Positions 40,410 to 49,941 are shown, counted from the first letter of the stretch. The stretch: DNA of 64,000 nt from Planococcus wigleyi (GCF_014836985.1 NZ_JACSPU010000004.1:62001-126000); one strand, 5' to 3'. Notes: generated from the sequence alone by a model not told the origin. Numbers and translations: made by a program.

Positions 40410-42005
40410 TCATCCAGGAACATCGGAAATCGTAATTCGGTTTCTTCCTTTGGATTTTGAATTATACAAAGCTTGATCCGCCATCTGAAAAAGTTCAGCC
40501 ATTGATCGGGACTGTGTCGGAAACTCCGAGATTCCGATTGAAACCGTGACAGTTTTGTCGGGAATTAATGAGGTCTTTTCAATCTTTCTCCGAATCTGTT
40601 CCGCTGTTTGATAGGCTGCTAAACGATTGGTTTCCGGTAGAAGGAGGACAAACTCTTCCCCTCCATAGCGGAAACAATAATCATCTGGCCGGATGATTTT
40701 TTGAACCACGGCTGCCAGCTCTTTTAAGGTTTCATCCCCTTTTTGATGGCCATAGGAGTCATTGATCGACTTAAAGTGGTCAATGTCCAAGACAAGCAAA
40801 GAGAAAATCCGGTCCTCGCTGGACCATTCAGTCAGCACTTCATCCAATTTTCTTCGATTGGGTAACCCGGTCAGCGTGTCTGTTAGGGCAGACTCCGTGA
40901 GCCGTTGGTTATTCCTTTCGAGTGTTTCAAAAGCAACAGCGACACTTTTCGTCAGCAGATCGGCCTCACGGTTCCAATGAGGCTTTATAAGCGTTTCTTT
41001 AAGCGGCTGGGACACGGTCTTCCCTTCTGCTAATTGATCCACCAAATTGCCTAAATGAGTAAAAGGGGCAGCCAATTTTCGCGCAATAAATACCGAAAGC
41101 AACAGGAGGAATAAAGACGGCAATAACATGTTTTTGAGCATTTGCAGCAATTGTTCAATTAACGAAGCCTGCAAAAATGAATAAGGAGTTTGCTGAACGA
41201 TGCCCCATCCCGGTTCGGAAACATGGCTATAAGCAGCGAGCATAGGAACTCCTTTTGTATTGGTTACGTGCTCCATGCCGCTCTTTCCTTGTGTTAATTT
41301 GCGGACAACTGGATTTTCATAAACGCTTTCTCCGATTAAGTTGCGCTCAGGGTGAAACAGCAAGGTTCCTTTTGGTCCCACCACAAAGTAGTAAGAGCCA
41401 TTTTGCTCCACGGCATCATTTCCAAGCAATTGATTCAACACATTTTCTTCCTGAAGAAAGATTGAACCGCCAATCATTCCCCTGTATGTACCATCTTTCG
41501 AGTAAATAGGCTGACTCATCAACATGATCAACCGGTTGGATAACCCTGTATAAGGGCTAGTCAGACTGGGCTCTCTTGCATCTAAGGCATCTTTTGACAG
41601 CCCAGGCGCAATGGTTTCTCCTTTTATTCCAATACTGACTGGACTAATCGCTCGAATCACACCCGTTTCGTCTATCCAGGAAAGGGAATTGAAATAACCG
41701 CTGCTCACCCGCAGAAGTTCTAAGCTTTCATGAATCTCTTCATCGCTCAAATTTTCATTCGCTTCCAAAAAACGGACGGTGGTTTCCAAATTGGTTCTCA
41801 TGGAACCAAACAAGGATTCCACGGATTGGCTCATTTTTTCAGCTTTGGAATAATTTAAAGAAAGATAGGTATCAGTCAAAGACTCCTTGTCGGACTGATA
41901 GGACGAAATTGTAAGTATCAGTAAGGTTAGTACAACTGAAGCGGCGACAAGCGAGGTAAATAGTGTCGCTAAGTTCACTTTTCGTGAATTGAATAATTTC
42001 TTCAT
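40410..42005 (-). CDS. Membrane diguanylate cyclase with dCache sensor
   Basis: A 531-residue protein. A transmembrane helix (about 12-34) is followed by an extracellular dCache-type double PAS sensor (about 35-275, with LSWIDETGVIRAISP and YYFVVGPKGTLLFHPE). A second helix (about 285-305) leads into a HAMP-like linker and a C-terminal GGDEF domain. The signature is YGGEEF, catalytically competent, and RPDD five residues before it is a complete I-site for product inhibition. So it should synthesise c-di-GMP in response to an external ligand. GGAGGG supports ATG 42005 over an in-frame ATG at 42041. Confidence 0.92.
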   Translation of the reverse strand: MKKLFNSRKVNLATLFTSLVAASVVLTLLILTISSYQSDKESLTDTYLSLNYSKAEKMSQSVESLFGSMRTNLETTVRFLEANENLSDEEIHESLELLRVSSGYFNSLSWIDETGVIRAISPVSIGIKGETIAPGLSKDALDAREPSLTSPYTGLSNRLIMLMSQPIYSKDGTYRGMIGGSIFLQEENVLNQLLGNDAVEQNGSYYFVVGPKGTLLFHPERNLIGESVYENPVVRKLTQGKSGMEHVTNTKGVPMLAAYSHVSEPGWGIVQQTPYSFLQASLIEQLLQMLKNMLLPSLFLLLLSVFIARKLAAPFTHLGNLVDQLAEGKTVSQPLKETLIKPHWNREADLLTKSVAVAFETLERNNQRLTESALTDTLTGLPNRRKLDEVLTEWSSEDRIFSLLVLDIDHFKSINDSYGHQKGDETLKELAAVVQKIIRPDDYCFRYGGEEFVLLLPETNRLAAYQTAEQIRRKIEKTSLIPDKTVTVSIGISEFPTQSRSMAELFQMADQALYNSKSKGRNRITISDVPG

Positions 42006-42171
42006 GCAGGTATTCCCTCCAAGAGGTTTGTTGAAAATCACTTATCCCATTATATCGGTTTTGGCATTCCAGTAATACAAGAAAAAGTAAAATAAATGGA
42101 AATAGTTAAAATTAATGGCAATATCGGGGCTACTCTCCTTAGAAAAGCGGTCTGATTCATCAATAAATTAG

Positions 42172-42209
42172 AAAACAGGAGCGGAAGAAAATTCATCCGC
42201 TCCTGTTTC
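42172..42209 (-). terminator. Terminator after Bcr/CflA transporter gene
   Basis: aaacaggagcgga/tccgctcctgttt 13-bp stem, 10-base loop, T run on the minus strand. Confidence 0.92.
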
Positions 42210-42243
42210 AATTCAGCAAATCATATACTTCCTTGAATAAATC

Positions 42244-43467
42244 CTATTTTTTATTCAATGCTATTTTCTGCTTATGTCCCGTCAGTCCGAAAAAGGCAAG
42301 CATGCCAAGGACAGACGTGCCGAATAGAATCGCGCCCATCGGAACAGCCGAGGTTTCGTTGATGCCGACAAGCGGCGATACGAGAGCCCCGATAACCAAC
42401 GGCAGCATGCCCACGACCGCACTGGCGCTCCCTGCCCGGTGCCCCTGGCCTTTCATAGCCAAAGTGAACGAACTGGTGAAGATCATGCCGATTGCGATCA
42501 TGTAAATGAAAATCGACGTAACCAGTGAAGCAAGCGGTCCTTCAATGATGGTCATAACCAGAAGCACCAAAGTTGCAGTAAATGCGACAACGACTGCTCC
42601 CTGCAAAAGCCGATGCTCGGAAACGATGCCGCCGAACTTGCCGATGATAAAGCTCCCGATGATCATCGCGATTCCGTTGATCCCAAACAGCACACTGAAA
42701 GTTTGGGGCGAAACGCCGTAAATCTCCTGATAGACAAAAGGTGTTCCGGCAACGTAAGCGAAACTGCCGCCGTGGACTAAGCCGACCACGAGGGCATAGC
42801 CGATAAACGGGCGCTCCTTAAACAGGCTGCCCATCGTCCGGATGGAATGCCCGATGGAGCTTGGCATCCGGTCTTCCGGAGGCAATGTTTCCGGCAGCCG
42901 GAAGATGACCACAACCACCATGATGACACCGAGCAAGCCGAGAAAATAAAAGATGGTTTCCCAACCGGCAAACGGCAAAGCCAGAATGCCGCCGCCCGCT
43001 ATTGGTGCGGCCATGGGAGCAACTGCGTTAATAACCATCAGCAGCGCAAAGAATTTCGTCATTTCACGGCCGGTAAAGACGTCACTGACTACCGCTCTGG
43101 AAAGGACCACCCCGCCTGATGCGGTAAACCCTTGAATAAAACGTGCAGCAATCAGCATTTCGATGTTCGGGGCCACCGCGCAGAGTACCGACGACAGCGC
43201 AAACAAGATCACCGAGATGATCAATGGTTTGCGCCTGCCGACCGCATCACTGAATGGTCCGACAACGATTTGTCCGGCGGCGAGTCCGATCAGACAAGCC
43301 GTCAAGCTGAGCTGGACAAGCGAGACATGTGCGTCCAGTTCATTTGCGATGGCCGGAAAAGCGGGCAGATACATATCGATATTCAGCGGCGCCAGAATGC
43401 CCAGCATACTGAGGATCAAGGCAAGTCCGAGCCGCTTTTTTCCTGTGGGGTTTTGCAACATATTCAT
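42244..43467 (-). CDS. Bcr/CflA-family MFS drug efflux transporter
   Basis: A 407-residue, 12-helix major facilitator. PLNIDMYLPAFPAIANELD in helix 1 is the Bcr/CflA hallmark (D and YLP). GPFSDAVGRRKPLI between helices 2 and 3 is motif A, and RFIQGFTASGGVVLSRAVVSD matches motif B. Bcr-type pumps export bicyclomycin, chloramphenicol or sulfonamide-like drugs. AAAGGTG precedes the ATG. Single gene, no adjacent regulator, so regulation is unknown. Confidence 0.93.
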   Translation of the reverse strand: MNMLQNPTGKKRLGLALILSMLGILAPLNIDMYLPAFPAIANELDAHVSLVQLSLTACLIGLAAGQIVVGPFSDAVGRRKPLIISVILFALSSVLCAVAPNIEMLIAARFIQGFTASGGVVLSRAVVSDVFTGREMTKFFALLMVINAVAPMAAPIAGGGILALPFAGWETIFYFLGLLGVIMVVVVIFRLPETLPPEDRMPSSIGHSIRTMGSLFKERPFIGYALVVGLVHGGSFAYVAGTPFVYQEIYGVSPQTFSVLFGINGIAMIIGSFIIGKFGGIVSEHRLLQGAVVVAFTATLVLLVMTIIEGPLASLVTSIFIYMIAIGMIFTSSFTLAMKGQGHRAGSASAVVGMLPLVIGALVSPLVGINETSAVPMGAILFGTSVLGMLAFFGLTGHKQKIALNKK

Positions 43468-43610
43468 TTAACACCTTTCGCTTCTAGTTAAATCCTTATT
43501 AACTATACAATATTCAGCCCGCAGGTGTAACAGGTGCTGCAAAACAATGGCTTTAATTGCTCATTTTTTTCTGCCATTTAAGATAAAGATTCGTCATAAA
43601 CTGAAAAGAC

Positions 43611-45389
43611 CTATTGTTTTTTAAAAGTAGGCAATTCTACTGCCAATAGTGCATCTTCTTCAATACTGGCGAAATACAGCATGCCACGCGACTCCGCCAC
43701 TCCGGTCACGGCTTGATAATTCACTGACGAACTCTGCAGGTCGAGCAGGCAGTTTCCCTGTTCATCATAAAGCATGGTCCAGGCTGTTTTTGCGGCTTTT
43801 GGCTGCAGGCTTTCAGGCACTCGCCAAAGCAGCTTGCGCAACAACGCAGGCGCTGTGCCCAGACGGTCCAAAACAGCATTGCGGTTCGTCATCATAGCCA
43901 CCCAGAACATGCCGTTTCTGATACAGGAGACATTATCCGGAAAGCCCGGCAAATTAGCGGCCAGGATTTCCCGTTTTCCAGTAAGCGCTCCACGTATCCA
44001 TAGCCGGTTGAGCCGGTAACCGTCCGTTTCCGCAAAGATCACCGCTTGTTCGTCAGTAGTCAGTGTGATGCCATTGGCGAAATGCAAGCCTTCCAGAACG
44101 ATGTCTACGCGGCCACTAGGATCCCGCCGGAATAGCCGCCCGGACGGACAGTGTTCCATCAGAGCGCCCCTATACTGCTCGAAATCATAGCGGCTGCTGG
44201 ATTCCGTGAACCAAATCGTGCCATTCTTTTCGGCTGTGGCGTTGGAACAAAAACGGAGAGGAAATCCATTGACATATTGGACCAGCGTTTCAATCTCACC
44301 CGTCTCCATATTTAATCGAAGCAAACCCTTGTGTGCATCGCATATCAGCAAACGCCCATCCGCCAACAGTTCCAGACCTAAAGGACGGCCGCCGGTATCG
44401 CCAATGGTTTCTTCAAGATGCCGTTCCGGATCGATACGCAAAATGCGCCCATCTTTTACACCGCAAAGGATACGGCCTTGTTCGTCAATGACGACATCTT
44501 CCGGACCAAAGCCGCTGAGCGGAATGCGCCAGGCATGCGGAAAAGGTGTCCGACTGGATTTTTGTGCAGCACGCGGTGGAGCCGGAGGCAGTTTCCGGCG
44601 CACAGGCTCAAGAGCTGGTTTTGGTTCGGGTTTGATTTGCGGAAGCGTCGCCCTGCCGGCTTTAGTAAATACATAGGATCCGGCAACCGGGTAAGCATGC
44701 ATCGCTGCACAGTATGTTACTTGTTCTTCGTGTGTCGCCAAAAAAGCGGTTGAACAGAGCGCTTTTTGAAATGCGGTGGCATCAGCCGCACCAAGAACCA
44801 GCACTGCTTCATACTCCTGACGTTCCTTTTGGGCAGGTTCAAAAAGTTGATAACGGACTTCTGAAAATCCGGATACTGCATTGAGTGAAGGTGCCAGACT
44901 CTTGGTAAGATATGACCGGAAATCCTTCAGCCGGACGTAAGGTTTTCGGCGGATTAACACAATTTGCCGATACCCTGTCGGTGACTGGCTAGTGGGATGC
45001 CGCAACGTTCGGCTGTTTTTCAAAGTGGCTTGAAAATGAATCGTTTCAGCAAATACCTTTTCTCCATACAGTTCGGTCAGTTTCCGGTGCTGTTTAGCTG
45101 CTTTGGCTTTTAATACATACTCTTCCATCCCATCAATTCGGTGTAGAGAGCTGATTGCTGTCTCGACTCCAGCCAGTTTTGGCCAAAGACCGGTTTGATT
45201 TGGATCAAAATGGTGCTGCCGGTATTCAAGCACTCCGCTAATCCGTGAAGCTTTTTGAGCATACGTACCACGCCAGTCATCGATCCCTTGTTTAACTTGA
45301 ACATCTTCGCGTAAATAAACCAATGCCGAGACCGCTTCAATTTTTCGAATGATCCTCACTTCCGTTCTATTGTATGCGGACATCCGCAT
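43611..45389 (-). CDS. EthD-like / strictosidine-synthase-like fusion protein
   Basis: 592 residues. Residues about 1-130 are helical and unassigned. Residues about 135-265 resemble an EthD-type dimeric alpha-beta barrel (QIVLIRRKPYVRLKDFRSYLTKSLAPSL). A proline-rich linker (PEPKPALEPVRRKLPPAPP) follows. Residues about 290-590 are a six-bladed beta-propeller of the strictosidine-synthase/SMP-30 type (LLICDAHKGLLRL, GTIWFTESSSRYDF, LHFANGITLT, ETDGYRLNRLWI, PGFPDNVS). Such propellers are calcium-dependent hydrolases or lactonases in bacteria. No signal peptide. ATG 45389 has no clear ribosome site, so the start is uncertain. It lies 19 bases behind a DHFR-like gene on the same strand. Confidence 0.78.
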   Translation of the reverse strand: MRMSAYNRTEVRIIRKIEAVSALVYLREDVQVKQGIDDWRGTYAQKASRISGVLEYRQHHFDPNQTGLWPKLAGVETAISSLHRIDGMEEYVLKAKAAKQHRKLTELYGEKVFAETIHFQATLKNSRTLRHPTSQSPTGYRQIVLIRRKPYVRLKDFRSYLTKSLAPSLNAVSGFSEVRYQLFEPAQKERQEYEAVLVLGAADATAFQKALCSTAFLATHEEQVTYCAAMHAYPVAGSYVFTKAGRATLPQIKPEPKPALEPVRRKLPPAPPRAAQKSSRTPFPHAWRIPLSGFGPEDVVIDEQGRILCGVKDGRILRIDPERHLEETIGDTGGRPLGLELLADGRLLICDAHKGLLRLNMETGEIETLVQYVNGFPLRFCSNATAEKNGTIWFTESSSRYDFEQYRGALMEHCPSGRLFRRDPSGRVDIVLEGLHFANGITLTTDEQAVIFAETDGYRLNRLWIRGALTGKREILAANLPGFPDNVSCIRNGMFWVAMMTNRNAVLDRLGTAPALLRKLLWRVPESLQPKAAKTAWTMLYDEQGNCLLDLQSSSVNYQAVTGVAESRGMLYFASIEEDALLAVELPTFKKQ

Positions 45390-45408
45390 GAATGAATAGC
45401 GATTGATG

Positions 45409-45945
45409 TTAGTTTGTTTGCTGACTGATTTTGTACCAAATCTCTACTTGCTCGTCATCAACGTATGTGCGAATCTTTTTCAACTGAATGTCGAGGTCTT
45501 CCAAATGTTCAAAAAACCGTGTCCCTTCCCCCAGCAGTACAGGGGCGAAGCAAATCTGCAGCTCATCAGCCAAATTGGCCTGCAGCAGCTGTTGGCAGAC
45601 ATTTGCTCCAAACACCAGTACATCTTTGCCACTTGCAGCTGTCTTTGCCTGGCTGATGGCCGATTCAATGCCATCGGTCACAAAAGTGAAAGTCAATTGG
45701 CCGTTTTCTTTCGGATGCTTTTCCGGCGGCTGGTGGGTCAATACAAACAAGGGCACTTGAAACTCATAGTGGTCAGCGTAGCCATCCGGATCACTGGCCA
45801 TGTCGAAACTATTGCGCCCCATGACGACAGCACCCGGAAATTCATAATGCGGCTGGTAGGTTTCGTAAAGCTTGTCTATCTTGCCATGGCGGTCGTTAAT
45901 AAACCCATCAAGCGAAACAATCATGCCGAAATATACTTTTCCCAT
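45409..45945 (-). CDS. DHFR/RibD C-terminal-domain family reductase
   Basis: A 178-residue member of the dihydrofolate-reductase-like fold (RibD_C; YwjB/YyaP group). VYFGMIVSLDGFIND is the typical first strand and helix, VVMGRNSFDMA binds NADPH, and GKDVLVFGANVCQQLLQANLADELQICFAPVLLGEG is the family C-terminal core. The substrate is unknown; the protein lacks the deaminase half of RibD. AAGAGGAGGAAGG fixes ATG 45945; the longer upstream frame has no site. The following fusion-protein gene starts 19 bases after its stop. Confidence 0.9.
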   Translation of the reverse strand: MGKVYFGMIVSLDGFINDRHGKIDKLYETYQPHYEFPGAVVMGRNSFDMASDPDGYADHYEFQVPLFVLTHQPPEKHPKENGQLTFTFVTDGIESAISQAKTAASGKDVLVFGANVCQQLLQANLADELQICFAPVLLGEGTRFFEHLEDLDIQLKKIRTYVDDEQVEIWYKISQQTN

Positions 45946-46202
45946 GTTCCTTCCTCCTCTTTTTCTTGTCGGCAATAACTTAAGTCCTCTATTCGCCGCT
46001 GGATGACCCACTCCCTCTTTATTTTTTAAGGAAAAGCAGAACATTTTTGCGTTTTCTCTGTTGTATTTTTTGGTTTTCGTTTTAGTTCTTGGTGGCGGTT
46101 TTTGATTTCAAAATAAATCCTTAAGTAGTTAATTACATTTATAATAAAAAACACCTTATTGTCATTTTCCTAAATTGGCACGTTTTTGGATATACTTAAA
46201 AT

Positions 46203-46268
46203 AGAAAAACACCTGAATAAATGGAGCTCCAAAATAACGGAATGCTTCATTTATTCAGGTGCATTTTT
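46203..46268. terminator. Large bidirectional hairpin terminator
   Basis: A 14-bp perfect stem (cacctgaataaatg and its complement, 46210-46223 and 46248-46261) is flanked by T runs on each strand. Confidence 0.8.
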
Positions 46269-46315
46269 CTTTGATGCCTGCTTATTTAATTGATATCTCC
46301 CAAATCAACGGCTGC

Positions 46316-46465
46316 TTAAGATCTCTCGGTCAAAGCTTTTATCAGCTCATCCATACGCAATGCAATATAGATCAAAGCCATTGCTGCGATGGCTTGCCAG
46401 ATTCCCCCAAAAAAGAAACCCATAATAGCGCCAAAACCTATATATATTGCTAATTTTTTGTCCAT
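46316..46465 (-). CDS. Small glycine-rich membrane protein, 49 aa
   Basis: AAAGGGGGG lies six bases upstream of ATG 46465. The 49 residues begin with the charged MDKK and form one long hydrophobic stretch with a GFGAIMGFFFGG glycine-rich half and a second half IAAMALIYIALRM, ending in a charged amphipathic tail, DELIKALTERS. It probably makes one or two membrane helices. The strong ribosome site and downstream terminator argue for a real gene. No family recognised. Confidence 0.72.
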   Translation of the reverse strand: MDKKLAIYIGFGAIMGFFFGGIWQAIAAMALIYIALRMDELIKALTERS

Positions 46466-46503
46466 TTCTATCCCCCCTTTTTGATATAAATAATGATGAC
46501 TTT

Positions 46504-46944
46504 CTATTTATAAACAACTTCAAATCGTTCGCAAACAAGCAAAAGATTTTCTACATAACTTAAACCGTGTACTTCCAACTCTTGGCTGAAAAACTGCTTA
46601 TGAGCGGTCCACCAATAATCGTAATCTCCTTCGCCTTCTGCCAGCGCAAATTCTTCCGGCACTTCGTTCATCGGAACCAAAGAGACGTCCGTGATACGGA
46701 TAACAGCAACAGGCATTTCTTTTGAATTGAGAACGATATTGTACTGGCCAACGTGAGGTATTGCCTCGCCTTCCAATTCATACAACACATGAGCTGAACA
46801 AGTAGCCGTTTTCTTGCCATCCATAACCAATTCCGCTAACCAATCTGCATCCGCTCCAAATTGAAAAGCTTCCACTTCCACTGGCAATGTTGGATCTTGA
46901 CTTTTTCGAAATTCATCCCAATAATTAATGATTTCTTTATTCAA
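46504..46944 (-). CDS. ASCH-domain protein
   Basis: A 146-residue ASCH domain protein (RNA-binding PUA-like fold). YWDEFRKSQ opens it, MDGKKTATCSAHVLYELEGEAIPHVGQYNIVLNSKEMPVAVIRITDV is the core with the conserved G-K-K-T-A-T motif, and EGEGDYDYWWTAHKQFF is the characteristic acidic/aromatic block. Some members hydrolyse N4-acetylcytidine; the lysine and threonine proposed for that reaction are present. The start is TTG 46944 with GAGAGG upstream. Confidence 0.9.
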   Translation of the reverse strand: MNKEIINYWDEFRKSQDPTLPVEVEAFQFGADADWLAELVMDGKKTATCSAHVLYELEGEAIPHVGQYNIVLNSKEMPVAVIRITDVSLVPMNEVPEEFALAEGEGDYDYWWTAHKQFFSQELEVHGLSYVENLLLVCERFEVVYK

Positions 46945-47205
46945 TTCGAAAACCTCTCTTTGTACATAATATTTTTATTCATTATTATTCATTTTAGTAA
47001 TGGACAAATAGCCTTTAAGGGCGACCTTACTCCATGAGCACATATTAAATCAAGAGCGCCCATTAATAGGAACTGATTCCTCAGTCATTTAGGATATGTC
47101 TCTAGTCATGAGCCGCTTCTTTTTGCTTTGATTAAATATCTAACAAGCTGTTATCAGAGCTTCGATGGTAGCTTTTTATGTGACATAACCATACCTTTCC
47201 TAATA

Positions 47206-47412
47206 TTACTTATTTTTTATCTGATTGAGCCGTTCGGTGATCCGGACCAATTGGTTAAGAATCAAAATCAGAAACGTAATAATGACAACCGCGAATGCAT
47301 AGAGAATAACTTCATCGCTATCACTGACCGTAAAAATCAAGACCGCCAAAACCAGATAAAAACCGATAATGGACAGTAAAACCATAATCAATAAGCGAAT
47401 GATCGATTTCAT
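47206..47412 (-). CDS. Small two-helix membrane protein, 68 aa
   Basis: TAGGAGGT precedes the ATG. Two long hydrophobic segments (about 5-28 and 35-52) flank a short acidic turn, SDSDE, and a C-terminal amphipathic helix (NQLVRITERLNQIKNK) follows, possibly a short coiled coil. No family recognised. Single gene. Confidence 0.72.
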   Translation of the reverse strand: MKSIIRLLIMVLLSIIGFYLVLAVLIFTVSDSDEVILYAFAVVIITFLILILNQLVRITERLNQIKNK

Positions 47413-47670
47413 GTAACAGACCTCCTAACTGTACCAGTTACTCAAAGAACAAAAGATTCTTTCTTCCACTATATCCATTTTTTTCTTAACACGCCATTTA
47501 ATTTCCAGCTTGATAAGGTATAATGGCAATAATCAAACATTTCACCAAACTCTAATCCCCCAGAGTTTTGTATGGCCAGAAAGGAAAACTCAAGATGACT
47601 AATTGTCCAATTTAACGAGCCCCTTCTTGTAGACAGTATTTACAAAATGAACAGTTGGGGGATATCCATC

Positions 47671-48876
47671 ATGAAACTGAATAGAAACTTTAACTACTTA
47701 TTAACCGGGCAATCTGTAGCCAATATCGGTGACGTGCTGTACATCGTCAGTATCATTTACCTGATTTTTGAGTTGACCGGTTCAGCCACTGCAGCCGCTG
47801 CCGTACCATTTGCCATCACAGGTTCGATGTTCATTTCGAATCTTTTGACGCCGATGTTGATGCAGCGCTTCAATTTAAAGTGGCTGCTTGCCGGGTCTCA
47901 AATTGGTAAAACAGGCCTGTTGATTGCACTGGCGTTGGGTTTGCCGTTTCTTTCACTGAGCAATTACCCGTGGCTGTTTTTACTGATCAGTCTGGTGGCC
48001 ATACTGGACGGCTGTGCAAATCCCGTCACACGTTCCCTTATTCCGATCTATGTCGAAAGAGAACAGCTTTTAAAAGCCAACGGGCTCACCGAAACGCTTA
48101 CTCAGCTGATCCAGACGGCCATGTGGTTTGTCGGCAGCTCGCTATTGATTTGGCTGACGGCAACTGAATTGGTTTGGATAACAGCCGGATTGTTCTTCTT
48201 GTCCAGCCTGCTGCTAATCAGTCTGCAGGCCGTTGAATTCACACCGGCGGTACAGCATGGAAAGTGGCAGCAAATCAGCAATGGCTGGAAGACGGTATCG
48301 GCCTCTCCAGTGCTGAAACGCATTGCCTTGATGGATATACTGGAAACCATTGCCGGCGCTGTCTGGATTGCAGCGATCCTCTATGTATTTGTCAGCGAGG
48401 CACTTGGCGCAGAAGAACAATGGTGGGGCTTCATCAACGGCTCTTTCTTCCTTGGTTTGATTGCTGGCAGCCTTTTCTGCCTGCGTTTTTCTGATTGCAT
48501 TGCGAAGAATCTCAGCCGATTCATCTTTGGCGGTGCCATCTTCAGCAGCCTGGCGACCTTTTTATTTGGATGGAACGATATCGCGTTGCTGGCGTTGCTC
48601 TTTTCTTTTGTGGTCGGTATTTTCAGCCAGCTCAAGAACATCCCGCAACAGACCGTCATCCAGACAAGTGTTCAACCAGAACGGCTGCCGACAGTATTTA
48701 CAACGCTCGGAGCCATCGGTACCGGTACATTCGGAGTTGCCTCACTGTTGATGGGGATACTTGCTGATTTATTCGGCATCCGTGCCGTCTTTATGTTGTC
48801 TGGACTGTTGCTGGCTGCAGTTGCCTGGATTGCTTTCGAAGGCAGAAACTATTTATCGAATCTGGCGCAGGAATAA
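47671..48876 (+). CDS. MFS transporter (MFS_3/macrolide-efflux-like)
   Basis: A 401-residue transporter with about 12 helices. NFNYLLTGQSVANIGDVLYIVSIIYLIFELTGSA is the MFS_3 (enterobactin/macrolide exporter) start, and PVTRSLIPIYVEREQLLKANGL is the conserved loop after helix 4. Substrate unknown; relatives export macrolides or siderophores. GGGGGAT supports ATG 47671 over an in-frame start at 47647. It has its own terminator. Confidence 0.88.
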   Translation: MKLNRNFNYLLTGQSVANIGDVLYIVSIIYLIFELTGSATAAAAVPFAITGSMFISNLLTPMLMQRFNLKWLLAGSQIGKTGLLIALALGLPFLSLSNYPWLFLLISLVAILDGCANPVTRSLIPIYVEREQLLKANGLTETLTQLIQTAMWFVGSSLLIWLTATELVWITAGLFFLSSLLLISLQAVEFTPAVQHGKWQQISNGWKTVSASPVLKRIALMDILETIAGAVWIAAILYVFVSEALGAEEQWWGFINGSFFLGLIAGSLFCLRFSDCIAKNLSRFIFGGAIFSSLATFLFGWNDIALLALLFSFVVGIFSQLKNIPQQTVIQTSVQPERLPTVFTTLGAIGTGTFGVASLLMGILADLFGIRAVFMLSGLLLAAVAWIAFEGRNYLSNLAQE

Positions 48877-48880
48877 GTAG

Positions 48881-48925
48881 AAAAAAGGAGGATATCGGAA
48901 ATTTCCGTTACCCTCCTTCTTTTTA
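48881..48925 (+). terminator. Terminator after MFS_3 gene
   Basis: aaggagg/cctcctt with a nested cggaaatttccg hairpin, followed by five Ts. Confidence 0.88.
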
Positions 48926-49133
48926 AATTCAAATAACTAAATTGAGTTACTTAATTATTCTACATATCATGTAGACACCAAGTAAGTTAGCGTTTTGATT
49001 CTTTCTCAAGAAGGAACACTAATTTTTTCTGCGCTTTTTCGCTGCGAATGATGTTCTGTGCACGTCTGGAGCTTTGCAAATGGTATCTGATCCGTTTATT
49101 CGCGAAAAACAAATGGCGGTATCTTTTGTTCGT

Positions 49134-49265
49134 TTAGAGTTCACTGAACCACTCGGATTCAAGCAATTTTTCTATATTCCGATTGATTTTTTTCGTATTC
49201 AAGGTTTCACTTGAGCCAACGATGCCGAAGACCCCTGCAACCAATTCACCTAATAAAGTAAACAT
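49134..49265 (-). CDS. Small protein, 43 aa
   Basis: GGGGG lies 7 bases upstream of ATG 49265. The product starts with a short hydrophobic helix, MFTLLGELVAGVFGIVGS, and continues as a charged helix (TLNTKKINRNIEKLLESEWFSEL). The layout suggests a membrane-associated amphipathic peptide. No homologue recalled; credible because of the ribosome site and the clean amphipathic pattern. Confidence 0.5.
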   Translation of the reverse strand: MFTLLGELVAGVFGIVGSSETLNTKKINRNIEKLLESEWFSEL

Positions 49266-49339
49266 TTAATGCCCCCATTCGAATCTGTTTTAGATTTAAC
49301 TTTACTCAATTTTCTTTTATCAAAGGACGGTGAAAATCA

Positions 49340-49504
49340 ATGTTCTATCAACTTTTAACCATGGCTGTTGTTTTCTCAGCTATTCTATTCATCCACTTTG
49401 TTGTCAGTATGCTTCTTGGAATCAACGGGAAGTTCAGCTGGATAAAGTCTTCAGTCCTCAGCCTGGTGTTTACACTGTTTTTTGTCGCGATTCTAGGATT
49501 TTGA
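49340..49504 (+). CDS. Small two-helix membrane protein, 54 aa
   Basis: AAAGGACGGTG lies upstream of ATG 49340. Two hydrophobic segments, LLTMAVVFSAILFIHFVVSMLL and SSVLSLVFTLFFVAILGF, are joined by a basic turn (NGKFSWIKS). It ends directly at the hydrophobic segment and is convergent with the next gene. No family recognised. Confidence 0.65.
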   Translation: MFYQLLTMAVVFSAILFIHFVVSMLLGINGKFSWIKSSVLSLVFTLFFVAILGF

Positions 49505-49512
49505 GTTTCATG

Positions 49513-49860
49513 TTATCCTTTTCTGATGGTCACAGATTCCCCTTCTGCCAATAATAAAGATTGAGGATGATTAAATTCCGCCACTTTCAATAATGTTTCT
49601 TTGTGAATTCGCATGTCCACTTTATTCGAATTCAGCAATTGGGGCACCTGAACTGTGCATTTCTCATAGCGATTCAGGTGATTCATGATGTATTGATGCA
49701 TTTCTCTTAATTGCCATGGCTTTGTTATGCCGTTATAAACTTCTCTTTGCACAGGAAAACGAAAACCTTGAATCATCTCTGGTGGTGCCTCCGTAATTTC
49801 CAGTGAACCGTTTCCTGGAGATAAAACTTGATCGGACGCTAAATAAAAATATTGAGTCAT
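49513..49860 (-). CDS. Protein of unknown function, 115 aa
   Basis: AAAAAGGAGGG precedes ATG 49860. The sequence has the segment TQYFYLASDQVLSPGNGSLEI at its start, a Trp/Arg/His-containing helix (WQLREMHQYIMNHLNRYEKCTVQV) and a strand-rich end. No signal peptide or membrane helix is visible. I recall small Bacillus proteins with similar openings but no function. Single gene. Confidence 0.7.
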   Translation of the reverse strand: MTQYFYLASDQVLSPGNGSLEITEAPPEMIQGFRFPVQREVYNGITKPWQLREMHQYIMNHLNRYEKCTVQVPQLLNSNKVDMRIHKETLLKVAEFNHPQSLLLAEGESVTIRKG

Positions 49861-49941
49861 CTTGTCCCTCCTTTTTTCCTTACTCTTATATCTACTTGTT
49901 TATTCTATTTAACCATAGCTATGCTAAAGACGTTCTGAGAA

